Origin: Mayamaea pseudoterrestris
Taxonomy: Eukaryota > Bacillariophyta > Bacillariophyceae > Sellaphorales > Sellaphoraceae
Assembly: GCA_027923505.1 (NCBI GenBank)
Contig: BROI01000012.1
Location: forward strand, 1 to 64,000
Reading direction: 5' to 3'
DNA: 64,000 nucleotides
Part shown: positions 10,095 to 20,684 of the stretch, piece after piece
Position numbering within the stretch: the stretch's first letter is position 1
Layout: the number at the start of each line of letters is the position of its first letter
Program-made: the position numbers and the translations under genes
The notes under the pieces: model-generated
What the model was told of the DNA's origin: nothing
Seen by the model: only the letters and a program-made list of their open reading frames with translations
The model's database searches: none

Positions 10095-11712
10095 CTATAG
10101 CTTTGGCCACTTGACATTGGATCGCAATGAGTCCATAGCTTCAAAGTGGCGGTGTGGTCTCTCGAGATAGTCGCCTACCTCATACCACCAATGGCGGTTC
10201 GTCGGCTCGGGTGTGGGCAGCAGCACCTTGGCCGTCGCCGCCGTCCGTCGGACAGAGTCGCGTGCAGCGACCGGCTCCACACCAAGTAATTCGGAAACCT
10301 TGGTACTTGCTAATATTCCACGAAAGGGATTGCTCGGAGAGCCGAGACCAGAGTTTGGCTCCGTCACGATCGTCTCGTCTGAAAAGCATCCATTGCGGAT
10401 CCGACAAAATTGGTCGGGATTCATATTGGCATTCTGTGCAATCTGATAAACCTTGCGCATGGCTTCCGGCGAAAGCTCCTTGGTGCGACTATAGATGAAA
10501 GCGCCATCGTAGGTATTTTGTCTCGTCTTACCATTATAGTAGACAAATTTAAATTCATCCATGCCTGGATCATTCTCGCCGATAATGTACCAATTTTCCC
10601 AGAATTCTGTCGAGAGGAGTGGACAATGGAGTTAGTTGACAGTGCTCGAAATGATGATTAAGACTCCTGCATATGCATTCTCATTCATGACACTTACTCA
10701 GCCCGAACATTTCGCCTTCACTGTGCGCCGTTCGTGAGTAGCTGACCTCTCGATCCGTTCCCTTGCCCAGAATAAGTTTCTCCAGTGGGTTTTGGACATT
10801 GTCAAAGACCATTGTCTCTCGAGTATTATAGTCATTCAGTCCGATCGAGGTACTCCCTATCAAATGTTCATCGCGAAACTGAATGAGTTCGCGCACATTG
10901 GTGGGCGGCGGTGGTGAACCATCCGGCAACAAGTGCGGCATGCTAAACTCCACATCCACTTGGAGTCGATTGCTTCCAGTAAAGACGGTTGGATGCGATT
11001 GTGGAAGAGTGAACGTATTTCGCTGGCAAGCGTAGCAGTCATAGTTTGGATTGTATCCAACTACCTTGTACCAGGAACCTTGTAGCGAGAGTGGATCAAA
11101 ATTGTTGACCGTCGGAGCTGGCGCGCGAGGTTCCTCACCATAGGCGTCGGCACCTCCTGGTAGAATAGCAACCTTGATGCACTCATGGTCTTCAATGGTG
11201 CACTTCAAAAGGTGATCCAAATTGGAATTGCCGTAGCGTGCCATACACCCTGTTATGCAGGCATTGTCGCCCAAGCACTTGGCTGTGCACGTCAATCCCT
11301 TGCGACAATCGGGATCGTCAGCTAGACAAGCCTTGGCTTGGAGCGAACATTTGTCAACAAGGCAGGTTTGATCAACCAGTGACGTATCAAGACCGCCGCC
11401 GTACTTTGCGGATAACTCATTCTCGGCCAAGACTGGTGAGGAAAATGCGACTGAAGCCGCTAATAGCCCGGCAGCAGCAAAGCCTGTTAAAACTTTCCGT
11501 AAATGATTCAATGTGAACGAGCCTTCTGTTTCAAGTGAATTGGTTTGATAAGCTTGTAGCTGCATTTGATTTGCATGCGAAAAGGGTATCTGACGCGTGC
11601 CAAATGCGAACTTGTTGCTGCTGCTGGTGCTTGATGGCACAAACGCCATGGTCGGACAAGTCACTGCCGCGACTGCTGCGCAAGCTATCGGTATTGCTAG
11701 AGCCCGCTTCAT
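10095..11712 (-). CDS. VDL: Violaxanthin de-epoxidase-like protein (VDE/VDL family)
   Basis: Exons 11712-10698 and 10606-10095 flank a 91-bp intron (gtaagt ... gacag) and give 508 residues; splicing yields EMFGL-K-FWENWY. The targeting region is in parts: signal peptide to AFVP (about residue 23), transit region, then a hydrophobic thylakoid-transfer stretch ending PVLA (about 78-96), so the protein should reach the lumen. A Cys-rich domain follows (ten Cys, 117-178), then the lipocalin domain from GSWYKVVGYNP (about 212) with DCYACQRNTF, and in exon 2 FVYYNGKTRQNTYDGAF. Plant-type VDE hallmarks as I recall them (FDxFDCQ, DNEYLHYxDDWY, the Glu-rich tail) are absent, which favours a VDE-like paralogue. 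Diatom VDL proteins act in making fucoxanthin-type carotenoids. A head-to-head ZEP neighbour fits the VDL2-ZEP1 pair described in Phaeodactylum, but VDL2 identity is inferred. Confidence 0.9.
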
Positions 11713-12232
11713 TATACTTATAGTTTTCTATTCGATAGACTATTGTTGCAATGACTTCTCGCTTGGCGTCGTCAAAGGTGCCGCCGTGAACTTCGTGACA
11801 AGAAGAAATGCAAGAAAACCTTGTTCTTTCTTATAGCGCGGAGATTATCGGATTGCAAGCGAGTCTACTCCGACTGTTGATAGTAGGAGAGTCTTTGGTT
11901 GAGACAGGCTGGGCGAGCAGTTGGTTCAGTCTTTGCGGCAGCGGAGAACGTGGACGACGACGCGTGAGCGAAAACAAGAGGCGCTCGCAATTGAACTTCA
12001 AGGCGAAAGGATCGGGAAGTTGACTCGTGACTGATGGGTCTTGTTTATGCGCACGTCAAAACCGCTGCGATTGCGGAAACATAAGCCTTGCCATCAGTCA
12101 GAAACGCTACGACATTAGTTTGCAGGTTGAAGTGCGGAACGATCCTTTTGCGCGACGAAATCAAACCATCATCGATCGATTCTACGAAGAGGTGCTTCTG
12201 TTGTATCTACTCTTGATTTATCTTAAGCGAGG
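11713..12232. promoter_or_regulatory. Bidirectional promoter between VDL and ZEP
   Basis: 520 bp separate the two divergent start codons, so one short region must drive both xanthophyll genes. It contains ACGTGG (11948-11953, a G-box-like core) and ACGTCA (12053-12058, TGACGT on the minus strand, a bZIP/aureochrome-type core). Single hexamers are expected by chance in this length, so these are only candidates. No protein-coding frame here looks real. Confidence 0.5.
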
Positions 12233-13954
12233 ATGAAGGTGTCTGCACTTTGTCTTCTCGCAGCTTTGTCCGCCATTGAAGGCTTTCAACCGCTACATCA
12301 GCAGCAGCTACCGGTGCAGACGAAGTCTTGCTCGTCGTCTCCTTTAATACGCTGTCACTCGACACTATCAACTACGCGTCTCAATGCTGCACTAATGGAG
12401 CCGCCTGTTCGAACACCAGAAACATTAGATCGCGTATCACAAGTCCGAGAACGTTTCAAGCGAGCGAGTCAAGATGCAGCCCAAGCAAAAGGATGCGCTC
12501 AGGCTGACACGGGCGACGAATGGTGGCGAACTCCTGTGCCTGAACCACGACGATCAATTTCCAAAGACGATCCTCTTCGAGTCGTCGTTGCTGGCGGAGG
12601 CGTCGCTGGACTAGTGGCAGCAGCCGCATGTCACAGCAAAGGCATGAAGGTGCAAATTTTTGAGCAGGCGAGTCAGTACGCTCCCTATGGCGGGCCGATT
12701 CAGATACAATCCAATGCACTCCGAGCACTGGAACGGATCAATCCAACCATTTACCAAGAGATTATCAAGGCAGGAACTGTCACGGCTGATCGCATTAGTG
12801 GACTCAAGATTGGATACAAAAAGGGGGTCTTTCTAGGACTCGGCAAGCAGTACGAAAAGGGCGACTGGCTGGTTCGATTCGATACGCTTCAACCTGCACT
12901 ACAGGCGGGTCTCCCGCCAACAGTAGTTGTTGATCGACCCGTTATTCAGCAGATTTTATTGAACCACGGCATTCCAGAAGGAACTGTCCGCATCAAGAGT
13001 CGCATTGCCAATTATGAGGAGCTGGGCGATGGCATGGGCGTCAAGATTACACTTGAGGACGGAAGCATTGCACATGCCGATGTTTTAATTGGAGCCGACG
13101 GTATTTGGAGCTCAACGCGACGCATTATGCACGAGCTTAATGCAGGGGCCGACGGATATGCTGCCAGTGGAGCGGCTGGTGGAGCCTTGAATGAAGCGGA
13201 AGCCAGGCGAATGGCCAAGGATAGTGTGTTGATGGCAACGAATGCCAATCGACGGTATTCGGGGTTCACTTGCTACGCGGCACTAACGGAACACAGGGCG
13301 AGTAACATTGAGGAAGTTTCCTATCAAATATTACTGGGCAAGGACAAGTACTTTGTCAGCACGGATGGTGGAGGTGAGCGGCAGCAATGGTTCGCTTTGA
13401 TTCGGGAACCAGCGGGTGGAGTTGATCCGGAACCAACAGCTGACAATCCATCGCCAAAATTAAACCGACTGTTGAATGAGTTCAACAACCAAGAACCGGG
13501 AGACCAGAACGGAGACGTATGGGACGATTTTGCGCATGAGCTCTTCCGTGCAACACCTGAAAAGGACATCAAGCGACGAGACTTGTACGATGGAAGTCCA
13601 TTGTTGATGCAAGGATGGGCTCGAGGTCCAGTTGCTATCTGCGGAGACGCGGCACATCCAATGATGCCCAATCTTGGTCAAGGCGGCTGCCAAGCGACAG
13701 AGGATGGTTATCGATTGGCCGAGGAGCTTGCGACCGTCAAGCACACGAGTGACGTGGAAGGTGCGCTACAGACGTACTTTAAGAAGCGCATTCCTCGAAC
13801 CACCATTATCCAAATCCTGGCACAGCTAGGTTCCGACCTTTTGGTTGATTTTGATAAAATGATGACCATTCCATTGGTGGGTCCGTTCTTTCTCTTCATG
13901 ACGCAAGTGTCCATGCCCTTTATTCTTCGATTCCTTTACACTCCTGAATTTTAA
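12233..13954 (+). CDS. ZEP: Zeaxanthin epoxidase, plastid
   Basis: An intronless frame of 573 residues. The N-terminus is a signal peptide with a GFQP cleavage-type motif (17-20) and a Ser/Thr-rich transit region. The FAD-binding GxGxxG region [14 protein letters not shown] lies at 117-130; PIQIQSNAL (155-163), the DG motif GADGIWSS (287-294), the [13 protein letters not shown] block (384-396) and the second FAD motif [16 protein letters not shown] (470-485) all match zeaxanthin epoxidases. The FHA domain of plant ZEP is missing, as in several diatom ZEPs. The enzyme adds epoxides to the beta-rings of zeaxanthin-type carotenoids on the stromal side with NADPH and ferredoxin. It is paired head to head with the VDE-like gene, a counter-acting or same-pathway partner. 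Diatoms have several ZEP paralogues; the neighbour suggests ZEP1, which I cannot prove here. The stop lies 63 bp from the convergent TTC4 gene. Confidence 0.92.
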   Translation: MKVSALCLLAALSAIEGFQPLHQQQLPVQTKSCSSSPLIRCHSTLSTTRLNAALMEPPVRTPETLDRVSQVRERFKRASQDAAQAKGCAQADTGDEWWRTPVPEPRRSISKDDPLRVVVAGGGVAGLVAAAACHSKGMKVQIFEQASQYAPYGGPIQIQSNALRALERINPTIYQEIIKAGTVTADRISGLKIGYKKGVFLGLGKQYEKGDWLVRFDTLQPALQAGLPPTVVVDRPVIQQILLNHGIPEGTVRIKSRIANYEELGDGMGVKITLEDGSIAHADVLIGADGIWSSTRRIMHELNAGADGYAASGAAGGALNEAEARRMAKDSVLMATNANRRYSGFTCYAALTEHRASNIEEVSYQILLGKDKYFVSTDGGGERQQWFALIREPAGGVDPEPTADNPSPKLNRLLNEFNNQEPGDQNGDVWDDFAHELFRATPEKDIKRRDLYDGSPLLMQGWARGPVAICGDAAHPMMPNLGQGGCQATEDGYRLAEELATVKHTSDVEGALQTYFKKRIPRTTIIQILAQLGSDLLVDFDKMMTIPLVGPFFLFMTQVSMPFILRFLYTPEF

Positions 13955-14017
13955 CATGCTGACATATTAGTATAATCATTACTGTTCTTTAGCTGCTACT
14001 ATGATTGAAGCTCAAAG

Positions 14018-15743
14018 TTATTCAGCCGCCGGTTGCAAAACTTCCACGCAATCATGCTCCTTCAAGTATGCGGCATGGGAAGGATGATCCTCGGGGAAGA
14101 CAATGAACGTTACAATGAACTGAAATAATCATGTGACTTGTTAGCGCTGATCATGGTACACACATTTTGGAACCGACAACGCTGTCAAAGGTGGTACTTA
14201 CGTTTGAAACCACCATTTTCGAATGAACCAAAACGTCTCGTAGCGTCATGGCTGGATGCACGCGCACCACCGAGTTTGGCTTTGGTTTGGCCCAAAGACT
14301 GCCATGTTCTTCAGTCCAAATTTGACGCTGTCGATGCAGATTTCTTCGCTCCACTGCTCTTACAACGTTGCCAATGTCCTCACCTTCGTCGCCTCGGAGT
14401 GCCCGACATGCCTCGTAGAATCGCATACATGAGGATTGGTCCTGCAGCACCTGCACACTCTCCGGATGCACGACTGCCTTTTTATCAATGTTTTGCTCCG
14501 CACCATGTATTTCAAAGTAAACGGCGAGTTGGCTGCAGACAAACTCATTGTTAAAGTCCCATGACACAGTTGTTTCGTCCGTCTCTTCCAACTCGGGGAA
14601 CATTTGCGCCATGCGCACTGCCAGCATTTCCGACTCGTCAAAGCGCTCAATAAAGTCGGACTGACGATGTGAGGGATACAAGAACATGCATGGCCAAGTC
14701 CAGCAGGTTCCGTTGTCAACCACTTGTGGAACCTTGCCGGCGTTGGGAAGATGCTGATGCCATTGAGATTCCATGCGATCGGCGTCAACGTCATCCTCCT
14801 CCTCGTCCGTCGTGCTTGCCACCAGTGGCACTCGACCAAGTTTTATAGCAGATTGCTGACAATGCTTCCAGACGCGTTGAATGTGAGCTTGTCGCTCGGC
14901 CCGAGCACGTTCGCGCTGCTGTCGTACTTTGCGAGCGCGCTGAATCTTTTGCTCCAATTGCTTTCGTAATTTCAGCAAGTCCGCATTAGCAGCGTCCAAC
15001 GCTAGTCCCTTATCAATTGCATCGCCCGCAGCTTCATAGTGATGCATCATTTGTTGTGCCTTGGCGAGTCGAAACCACGCCTTAGTGTTTCTGTTACTGC
15101 ATTCCAGAGCCCGCTTGCAATCGTCGCGCATCATGCCCCAGTTCTTTAACTCGCAGTGCATGAGTGCAATATTGGACAATATCTTACTCTTTTCGTCGGC
15201 AAGTTCATCCGGTGTAAAGGTTGGATCGTCAGTATCAGCCTGCGCATAGTCACCCGCAAAGAGTGGAACAATTTTTTCCGCCCACGCCAGCGATTCCAAG
15301 TAGTGATTAAGCGCGTCGCGAAACCACTGAAGATTTCCAACTTGATTCAGTTTTCCATTCTTGTAAGCATCGTTTCCCTTCTTGCGGAATTGCAGCATGA
15401 GCGACGTGGGAGACTCGCCGTCGTAAATGAGTGACGTAAAGGCTTCCGTCAAGCCCGTCTCCTCCATTTCCTTTTCGTTGCCGGCAAAGTACGGCGGAAT
15501 AAAATCGTCATCCAATATCTTTTTCAAGTAGTCTTCCTTCTCTCCCGGTGACCAACCGCGGCCTTGCTCAATGGCCATTTCAATCGCCTGCGAGAGTAAT
15601 TGGTCGTGCTTGTCGAGCTTCTTGGCCGACGACGACGATGCTGTAGCTGCATTCGTAGCTTCAATCTCCGCCTTGGTCTCTGCCATGGCGTTCATCATGT
15701 CATTAAACTGATCAACAGCATCGGCACGACTAATCGAGACCAT
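14018..15743 (-). CDS. TTC4: Cns1/TTC4-type Hsp90 co-chaperone with TPR domain
   Basis: Exons 15743-14202 and 14119-14018 flank an 82-bp intron (gtaagt ... tatttcag) and give 547 residues. Without splicing the frame would end in an unrelated tail; splicing gives KMVVSN followed by FIVTFIVFPEDHP and a stop after LQPAAE, which resembles the family C-terminus. The N-terminal segment (about 60-112) has the PPYF and LYDGESP-like elements of TTC4. TPRs span about 117-260 and carry likely carboxylate-clamp residues (KKGN 121-124, SNIA 190-193, KAWFRLAKA 221-229) for the Hsp90/Hsp70 EEVD tail. A charged helix follows (about 255-290), then the C-terminal wheel domain beginning WPCMFLYP. Cns1/TTC4 couples Hsp70 and Hsp90 and supports translation factors. 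The gene is convergent with ZEP and divergent from the inner nuclear membrane gene. Confidence 0.88.
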
Positions 15744-16066
15744 GATTTATGTATGTACGCAGGTTAGGAGCTTGTTGCAGGTACAATATAGGAAGGAGGT
15801 TTGTTTGGTAGAGTCGACGGAAATTGGAGGAAGGAAAAAACGGATGGCCGATGAATCCGCGAAGATGAGAAGTCGCAGCGAGACTGGATATTCAATACCG
15901 GAACGACTTTCACCTTTTTGGCGAAGCGAACCAACGACTTTCCACCCAGCGTCCTCACTTTTCTCTTTTCTCGTTCGGCGCCATCGCTCACCCGTTGTTG
16001 TTGCTGTCAAGCGAAAAAGGCCCTTCTACTTTATACTACTATTCGAGTCCTTGTCCATCAAATAGC
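15744..16066. promoter_or_regulatory. Shared promoter, TTC4 and Man1/Src1-like gene
   Basis: 323 bp lie between the divergent start codons. No ATG-initiated frame here looks genuine; the plus-strand frame that enters from 15995 starts only with TTG. A TATA-like ttatactac lies at 16031-16039, about 30 bp before the ATG at 16067, and may be untranslated leader. Confidence 0.35.
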
Positions 16067-17263
16067 ATGGTTACTCCTCGCAAGACTGTCGTCAGCGCCA
16101 AGCAATCGCCCAAGGCTCGTCGCGTTGCGGTTGACGACCTTCCTCCAGTCGTCCCACTGACCAAGGAGCAGCACAAGATTGCTGTACGCAATGCCCAAGC
16201 CTTCACGACCAAGAAGCCCGTCAATGCTCCTACTGCTGTCGCTGCTACTCCCTTTGCCTACAAGCCGACGTCTGCCAAAAAGTCTTCTCCAGCCAAGCGT
16301 CGTCAGGCCGCCGCTGCTGCCACGCCGTACGTTTCGCCATTGGCGGCAACGCCCACCACTCGCTCCAAGGCACTCAACAAGACAGTCCTTTCGCCCGATA
16401 CGATCAAGCCAGTCACGTTCAAGGGAGCTTCAGTCCGCAAGGCTGCGGTTGCTCCGACGACTCCAGTCGTTGCTTGCCAAAAGATTGTTGGCATGGCGTC
16501 GCCAACAGTCACGACTCGTGAGCCACTCATCAGTCGCCACGTCAAGTTCGCGTCAGTCCTTGTCCAGCAGAACCATGGCGAGGACGACGATGGCTACGAG
16601 ACTGGTGATTCGGATGTGAAAGTGCGCGCCGAGCGCTTGGCTAGCAAGAAGAAGCCAGCAACCGTCGCCCACCGCAAGTCCACGCTGGAAGGAGTCACGG
16701 CGGTGGACGGACATGTCGTGCCACTGGTCATGGCCATGGCGTTTGCCTTGGTTGCCTCTTTGGTGACGAGTTTGTTGACGGGAAGCGACGTCGACTCCGC
16801 TGCGACGACTGCGTGCGTTTCAACACTCAAATTTGCCAAGTTCCTCGTTTGGGACGTTGCCATTAACATTGTTGGATCATTCCTATGGTCGGCCTTTGCG
16901 CGTGCGCCCTTGGTTTGTATCTTTTGCGGTACCATCAGCCACTATGTTTACACGCGCAACGCCAAGGAGCCTCAGTTGGATGAAGATGATGAAGCTACCA
17001 AGAGCGACGTCGAGCGCACTCTTGCCTACGTCTACAAGTGCCTCCAAGTCAAGACTGAGCAGTGGCACTTGGCCAATGGCATTCGGGATGGCGCCAAGAA
17101 GCAGTTGTATCCTGGCGACAATGGCGCCCAGGCTCGCTTTGTCGCCCGTACCTGGAAGACTGTTTGCGACGACATTGAAAACGACGACAATGTAGCTGTT
17201 CGCACCAAGAAGCTTGACGGCCATGCTTGCCAGATTTGGCGCTGGCAGGAAGCGGCGCACTAG
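16067..17263 (+). CDS. Man1/Src1 (LEM2/Heh)-like inner nuclear membrane protein
   Basis: 398 residues from the ATG at 16067; the frame upstream has no ATG. The first 210 residues are basic and rich in Ala, Pro, Thr and Lys, with many SP/TP sites and KKSSPAKRR-like clusters suited to nuclear import or DNA contact. Two hydrophobic segments follow (about 218-237 and 262-295). The C-terminal domain (about 310-398) fits the Man1/Src1 C-terminal winged helix: a helix with SDVERTLAYVYKCL, a RTWKTVCDDIENDDNV segment and a closing QIWRWQ. This layout is typical of Heh/Src1/LEM2 proteins, which anchor chromatin to the inner nuclear envelope and help ESCRT reseal it. I see no clear LEM or HeH motif at the N-terminus. 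The assignment rests on topology and the C-terminal pattern. Confidence 0.65.
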   Translation: MVTPRKTVVSAKQSPKARRVAVDDLPPVVPLTKEQHKIAVRNAQAFTTKKPVNAPTAVAATPFAYKPTSAKKSSPAKRRQAAAAATPYVSPLAATPTTRSKALNKTVLSPDTIKPVTFKGASVRKAAVAPTTPVVACQKIVGMASPTVTTREPLISRHVKFASVLVQQNHGEDDDGYETGDSDVKVRAERLASKKKPATVAHRKSTLEGVTAVDGHVVPLVMAMAFALVASLVTSLLTGSDVDSAATTACVSTLKFAKFLVWDVAINIVGSFLWSAFARAPLVCIFCGTISHYVYTRNAKEPQLDEDDEATKSDVERTLAYVYKCLQVKTEQWHLANGIRDGAKKQLYPGDNGAQARFVARTWKTVCDDIENDDNVAVRTKKLDGHACQIWRWQEAAH

Positions 17264-17759
17264 ATGACAAGGATTGGATGTTCCTGTCAAAACTTGGTTG
17301 AGTTGGGATTCATGAAGATGGAGATGTTGTCGCAGTTTAGTCAGAGTTTGAATTCGATCGAAGAATGTAAATGCTCTCGCACATTTGTCGGTAATTCGTT
17401 AGTTTAGTCTCGATTGATTAACACGTACTTATAGTAACGCACTTGCGATAGCAATGCGCTCTACCTTGCAATGCGTTTTGGTGCTACTCCCTACTCGAAT
17501 GTATGACACTGACCATCATATGCGAGTAGAGGCACTTGCAACGACATCCAACTAGGAGAGCACCAGCAGCTGATATCGGTTTCGAGTGCAAGGGAGGGAA
17601 TACAGCAACTCTAAGATACAAGGGATCTATATGCGTTACGCTTTTTAAGTTAAACCAAAATGGAATGAACTGGTCCAGTATCATGCCCGACTGCCGACGA
17701 TAGAGATTGCAAGAGATGCAAAGAACAATGGCAACAACCAACTCGCGGCCCAGTCGTCT
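17264..17759. other. Intergenic, nothing recognised
   Basis: 496 bp between the convergent stops of the Man1/Src1-like gene and the hypothetical minus-strand gene. One 85-residue minus frame (17484-17741) resembles nothing known. No repeat or RNA gene was seen. Confidence 0.5.
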
Positions 17760-18458
17760 TCACTCGACAATAGTCTGTTGCTTTCGTTTCCATGGAATCG
17801 CACGTCGTAACGTCTTGCCGAATTTCTTCATATTCGTACCACTTTGGTCAGTGTCTTGGTCATCCTCTGAAATGGCGTCAAAGAGCGAATTGGATCGGTT
17901 CAACGAGCGTCCCTCGCCTGTAGTCTGCTTGGCCGACGGCTGGTACGGGCATGCCATTAATGTTGGAGGTTCACACCCCATTGGATTGCAATAATTTATA
18001 AACTCGTATGCATTTGCTCCATTTTGAATCGGTTGCACATTGTCAGCTTCGTAAATATCGCGTATAGCTGCATCATCGGACAGCGGCGGCGAGCGCGAAG
18101 CAATGAGCGTATTATCCGTCGCCGTTCCTGTCTCGGTTGGCATATTGGAACAGCAGCAAAAGGTGGAAGAGGAAGTTTGGTATGAACTATGAGCACTGTT
18201 CCGCCGTCGGTAGCGATATTCGTCAGTAGTAATGGAGGAAACGTCGGTATCATCGTCACGCTGGTCTCCCAGGAACTTCCACGGAGCAGTAGCTGGTTGC
18301 ATTTTCAATGGAACAATAATGTCGAATTGCTCAGTAGGCGATATGGATGACCCAAGCGAGTCTTCATCAGATGGTCCTCGCGCGTGACTCTTGGATCCTC
18401 GCAGATTGAATCGAGTCGCTCCTGCCATGGCTCCTCCTTGGACTCGAAACAGTCGCAT
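17760..18458 (-). CDS. Hypothetical Ser-rich protein
   Basis: I do not recognise this gene. The open frame begins with TTG at 18467; the first ATG is at 18458, giving 232 residues (a second ATG at 18428 is possible). The protein is rich in Ser, Thr, Asp and Arg, with no membrane segment or clear domain. It has a CCC cysteine cluster in the middle, a segment NYCNPMGCEPPTLMACPYQP, and a basic C-terminus (KKFGKTLRRAIPWKRKQQ). Its low complexity suggests a disordered, possibly phosphorylated protein. It is convergent with the Man1/Src1-like gene and divergent from the PAC3-like gene. Confidence 0.5.
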   Translation of the reverse strand: MRLFRVQGGAMAGATRFNLRGSKSHARGPSDEDSLGSSISPTEQFDIIVPLKMQPATAPWKFLGDQRDDDTDVSSITTDEYRYRRRNSAHSSYQTSSSTFCCCSNMPTETGTATDNTLIASRSPPLSDDAAIRDIYEADNVQPIQNGANAYEFINYCNPMGCEPPTLMACPYQPSAKQTTGEGRSLNRSNSLFDAISEDDQDTDQSGTNMKKFGKTLRRAIPWKRKQQTIVE

Positions 18459-18907
18459 GCTTTGCAAAACTGGACGACTTTGTAAAGATTGTATCCTTAA
18501 AGTAGACTACACTGAGCTTGAGTAAAGCTCAAGCAAAGATCGAGGAAGCGACAAAAGGTCCAAGATTCAAGGCACGCAATGAGCAGCCTCATCTAAACCC
18601 AGACGGACCTTTGTCATCCTTCGCCCTGCCAGCCTCTGAGTTGCAGAAAGACTTGGAAGAGCGCGCATGTACTCAGCCGACAAGTAATTAGAAGGAAAGT
18701 GGTTGAACGGCAGTGGTCGTGCGAGCATGCTGGACGAGTTGGCGACTTGAAATGGCGTTGATTGTGTGGCAACGTCCGTTGAAGTAGTGAAGGAAGGAAA
18801 CGGATGTCGCATTCATGTTTTCAGTCCCGCTTAAAGAATCTTTGCTCGACCTCATTCGACCATGGCGCTGGGGCGTCCACTCGTTCACTATCATTCACCT
18901 CACAACC
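18459..18907. promoter_or_regulatory. Intergenic between divergent genes
   Basis: 449 bp separate the hypothetical gene (minus) and the PAC3-like gene (plus) and should hold both promoters. A plus frame opens with ATG at 18815, in phase with the PAC3-like protein, so a 31-residue longer N-terminus is possible. Nothing else is recognised. Confidence 0.35.
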
Positions 18908-19393
18908 ATGACAAAAGACTTCAACGAGCCGGAAGAACTCGCAAAGACGCTCACGTCTATGTCTAATTCTGAACAAGAAGTGATCCCGCATCCTTCATCC
19001 ATCCCTCGCACTCTCATCAAGTCGTTTCGCATCGATGAGATTCAAACCGACGTTTGGATTCAAGTCTTTCGCGAGCGCCTTGTCTTTGGAGTCTCGCAGC
19101 ATCAAGGAAGCTTGGGAAGTTTTGTCATGTGTGAGCCGACGCAGTCGCCTATCCATATGAAGCAAATTCATAATGAAGTGACGAATCTGCTCGGAGCAAG
19201 GGAGGACGTTGCTATGAACGTTTACGCGCAACAGCTGTGCGAAAAGATTATTACTGCTCGAGGCGCTGGCCAACCACTGTTAACCATTGTGCTCGGAATT
19301 ACTCTGCACAAGACCAAGGGCAAGGAGCCGGCCATGTTTCGTGCAATTCTCGATGTATTGGTCAAACTGTATCGAGATGCAATGCAGGAATGA
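18908..19393 (+). CDS. PAC3/PSMG3-like proteasome assembly chaperone
   Basis: 161 residues from the ATG at 18908. An in-frame ATG at 18815 would add 31 residues that match no part of the family. Residues about 31-158 follow the PAC3 fold pattern: a first strand region with the TDVWIQVFRERLVFGVSQHQGSLG order (compare PSMG3 TQVVCTAFSSHILVLVTQFGKMGTL), a central helix with LLGAREDVAMNVYAQQLCEKI (compare LLGQDEPLIHVFAKNLVAFV), a strand PLLTIVLGITL (compare AVLLAVAVKD), and a last helix. PAC3 with PAC4 helps place alpha subunits during 20S proteasome ring assembly. The match is by pattern at low identity, so the call is probable rather than certain. A GCT repeat follows four bases after the stop. 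Confidence 0.62.
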   Translation: MTKDFNEPEELAKTLTSMSNSEQEVIPHPSSIPRTLIKSFRIDEIQTDVWIQVFRERLVFGVSQHQGSLGSFVMCEPTQSPIHMKQIHNEVTNLLGAREDVAMNVYAQQLCEKIITARGAGQPLLTIVLGITLHKTKGKEPAMFRAILDVLVKLYRDAMQE

Positions 19394-19396
19394 TAG

Positions 19397-19397
<1 letters not shown>

Positions 19398-19436
<39 letters not shown>
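19398..19436 (+). repeat. (GCT)13 microsatellite
   Basis: Thirteen uninterrupted GCT triplets begin four bases after the TGA stop of the PAC3-like gene, so they lie in its 3' untranslated region. Such pure runs are usually length-variable between strains. Confidence 0.95.
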
Positions 19437-20190
19437 ATTGATCCAAATTTTTATCGAGTTTTTGCTCGACTCTGGGGCTCTCAGTTGTACGACGCATGCC
19501 GTTTTGTCCTTACTCATCAAGCCAGGAATGGTTGACGAGTAGCCACTTGGATCGCCGCCGAATTAGAAATGCAAGCAAGCATGCTATCCTGTCCCTCGTA
19601 TGGCAATCGGTATAGCCTTGCAAGACTACCATTAATATCATGCCCATTGATTTGAACTAAGATTTAACTGCATTGGTAGACTATATAGTAATGTCGGCCT
19701 GACGAAACCACGTGATATGGGCGCTCGTTTTCAAAGTCAATCATGCACGTCGGAAAAGGAACCAGTGCACTAATGGCGGCACACTTCACAGGCACTGATA
19801 GCTTTCTAATGAATCGCCTGATTAGAGAAGGCATAATTTGAGAATCATCCTTGAAGTCGATATTTGAAAGGTGAGTCAAACTCTTGGACTGCCCAAGCTT
19901 GGCTAATGCTGCGGCTGAGTAACCGTAGTTGATGGACTCTAACATAGACAAGCGTCGGCATTGCAAGTCTGTCCATTTCTATTTGTGGTGGATTTACTGT
20001 TAATGTGTGATTGGAGATACCGGCTATGCTCGAATACGACGTAAACGTAGTTTAATTGAGGCCGATAGCTAAATGGGTAGCTGTCAGACATGGACAGTGA
20101 GTGGAGTGTTCGTTCGGCCTCCCATTTTCTATTCATCAATCCGCACGACCAACAGCTTGCTGCAATTCAGAGTCGAATATTATCATTAGC
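19437..20190. other. No supportable gene
   Basis: A 100-residue minus frame (19664-19966) and a 66-residue minus frame (19939-20139) lie here without recognisable domains. The first has a Leu/Ile pattern that could be part of a repeat protein, but no neighbouring exon supports it. The right part must hold the ISD11 promoter. Confidence 0.4.
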
Positions 20191-20612
20191 ATGTCATCTC
20201 CTTTACCTTTATATCGTGCATTAATGCGCCAAGCCAAGACAGTAAACGACTACAACTTTCGCATGTACGCCATCCGTAGAGTCAAGGCTGGATTTGTCAA
20301 GAATCGCACCCTCGCAAGGTACGCCGACCGTTCTGCTTGCAATGGCGAGTGATTCAAACAGTGCTTATAAGAACTGAAGAAACGCTTGTCATGATAATGT
20401 GTGTAGAACGAGTGCTGGCGGCCCATGGCTAGCTGATACCTCAATTCAACAGCATTCCGCGCAGCAAACCTCATTCATTGATCCTCTTTCTTTTCTGCAG
20501 CGATGAAGCAACCGCAGCGCTGCACGATGGACGTTTGCAGTTGGATGTATTGAGGAGACAAGCTGTACTTGGATCGCTGTATCCGAGTGCAAAGTCAGTC
20601 ATGGAGTCGTAG
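20191..20612 (+). CDS. ISD11: ISD11/LYRM4, LYR-motif Fe-S assembly protein
   Basis: Two exons, 20191-20318 and 20501-20612, flank a 182-bp intron (donor gtacgc, acceptor ttttctgcag) and encode 79 residues. Exon 1 has the LYR motif (PLYRALMRQAK) and YNFRMYAIRRVKAGF, close to LYRM4 YNYRTYAIRRIKDAF. Exon 2 gives LDVLRRQAVLGSLYP, matching the LGVIRRQVHIGQLY block. ISD11 stabilises the mitochondrial cysteine desulfurase NFS1 and binds acyl carrier protein, so it is needed for Fe-S cluster synthesis. Length is close to the usual 80-95. Unspliced, the frame would stop soon after exon 1 and lose the second conserved block. It is convergent with the XPA-like gene 72 bp away. Confidence 0.9.
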
Positions 20613-20684
20613 AAGACGTATACATAATTTCATTTGTTGAACAAAACGAATTCTTTACGACCAAAATTCCAAATACACTACGAA

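Noticed and set aside
15995-16066. 24-residue N-terminal extension of the Man1/Src1-like protein
   Set aside because: It begins with TTG and has no ATG; the first ATG is at 16067.
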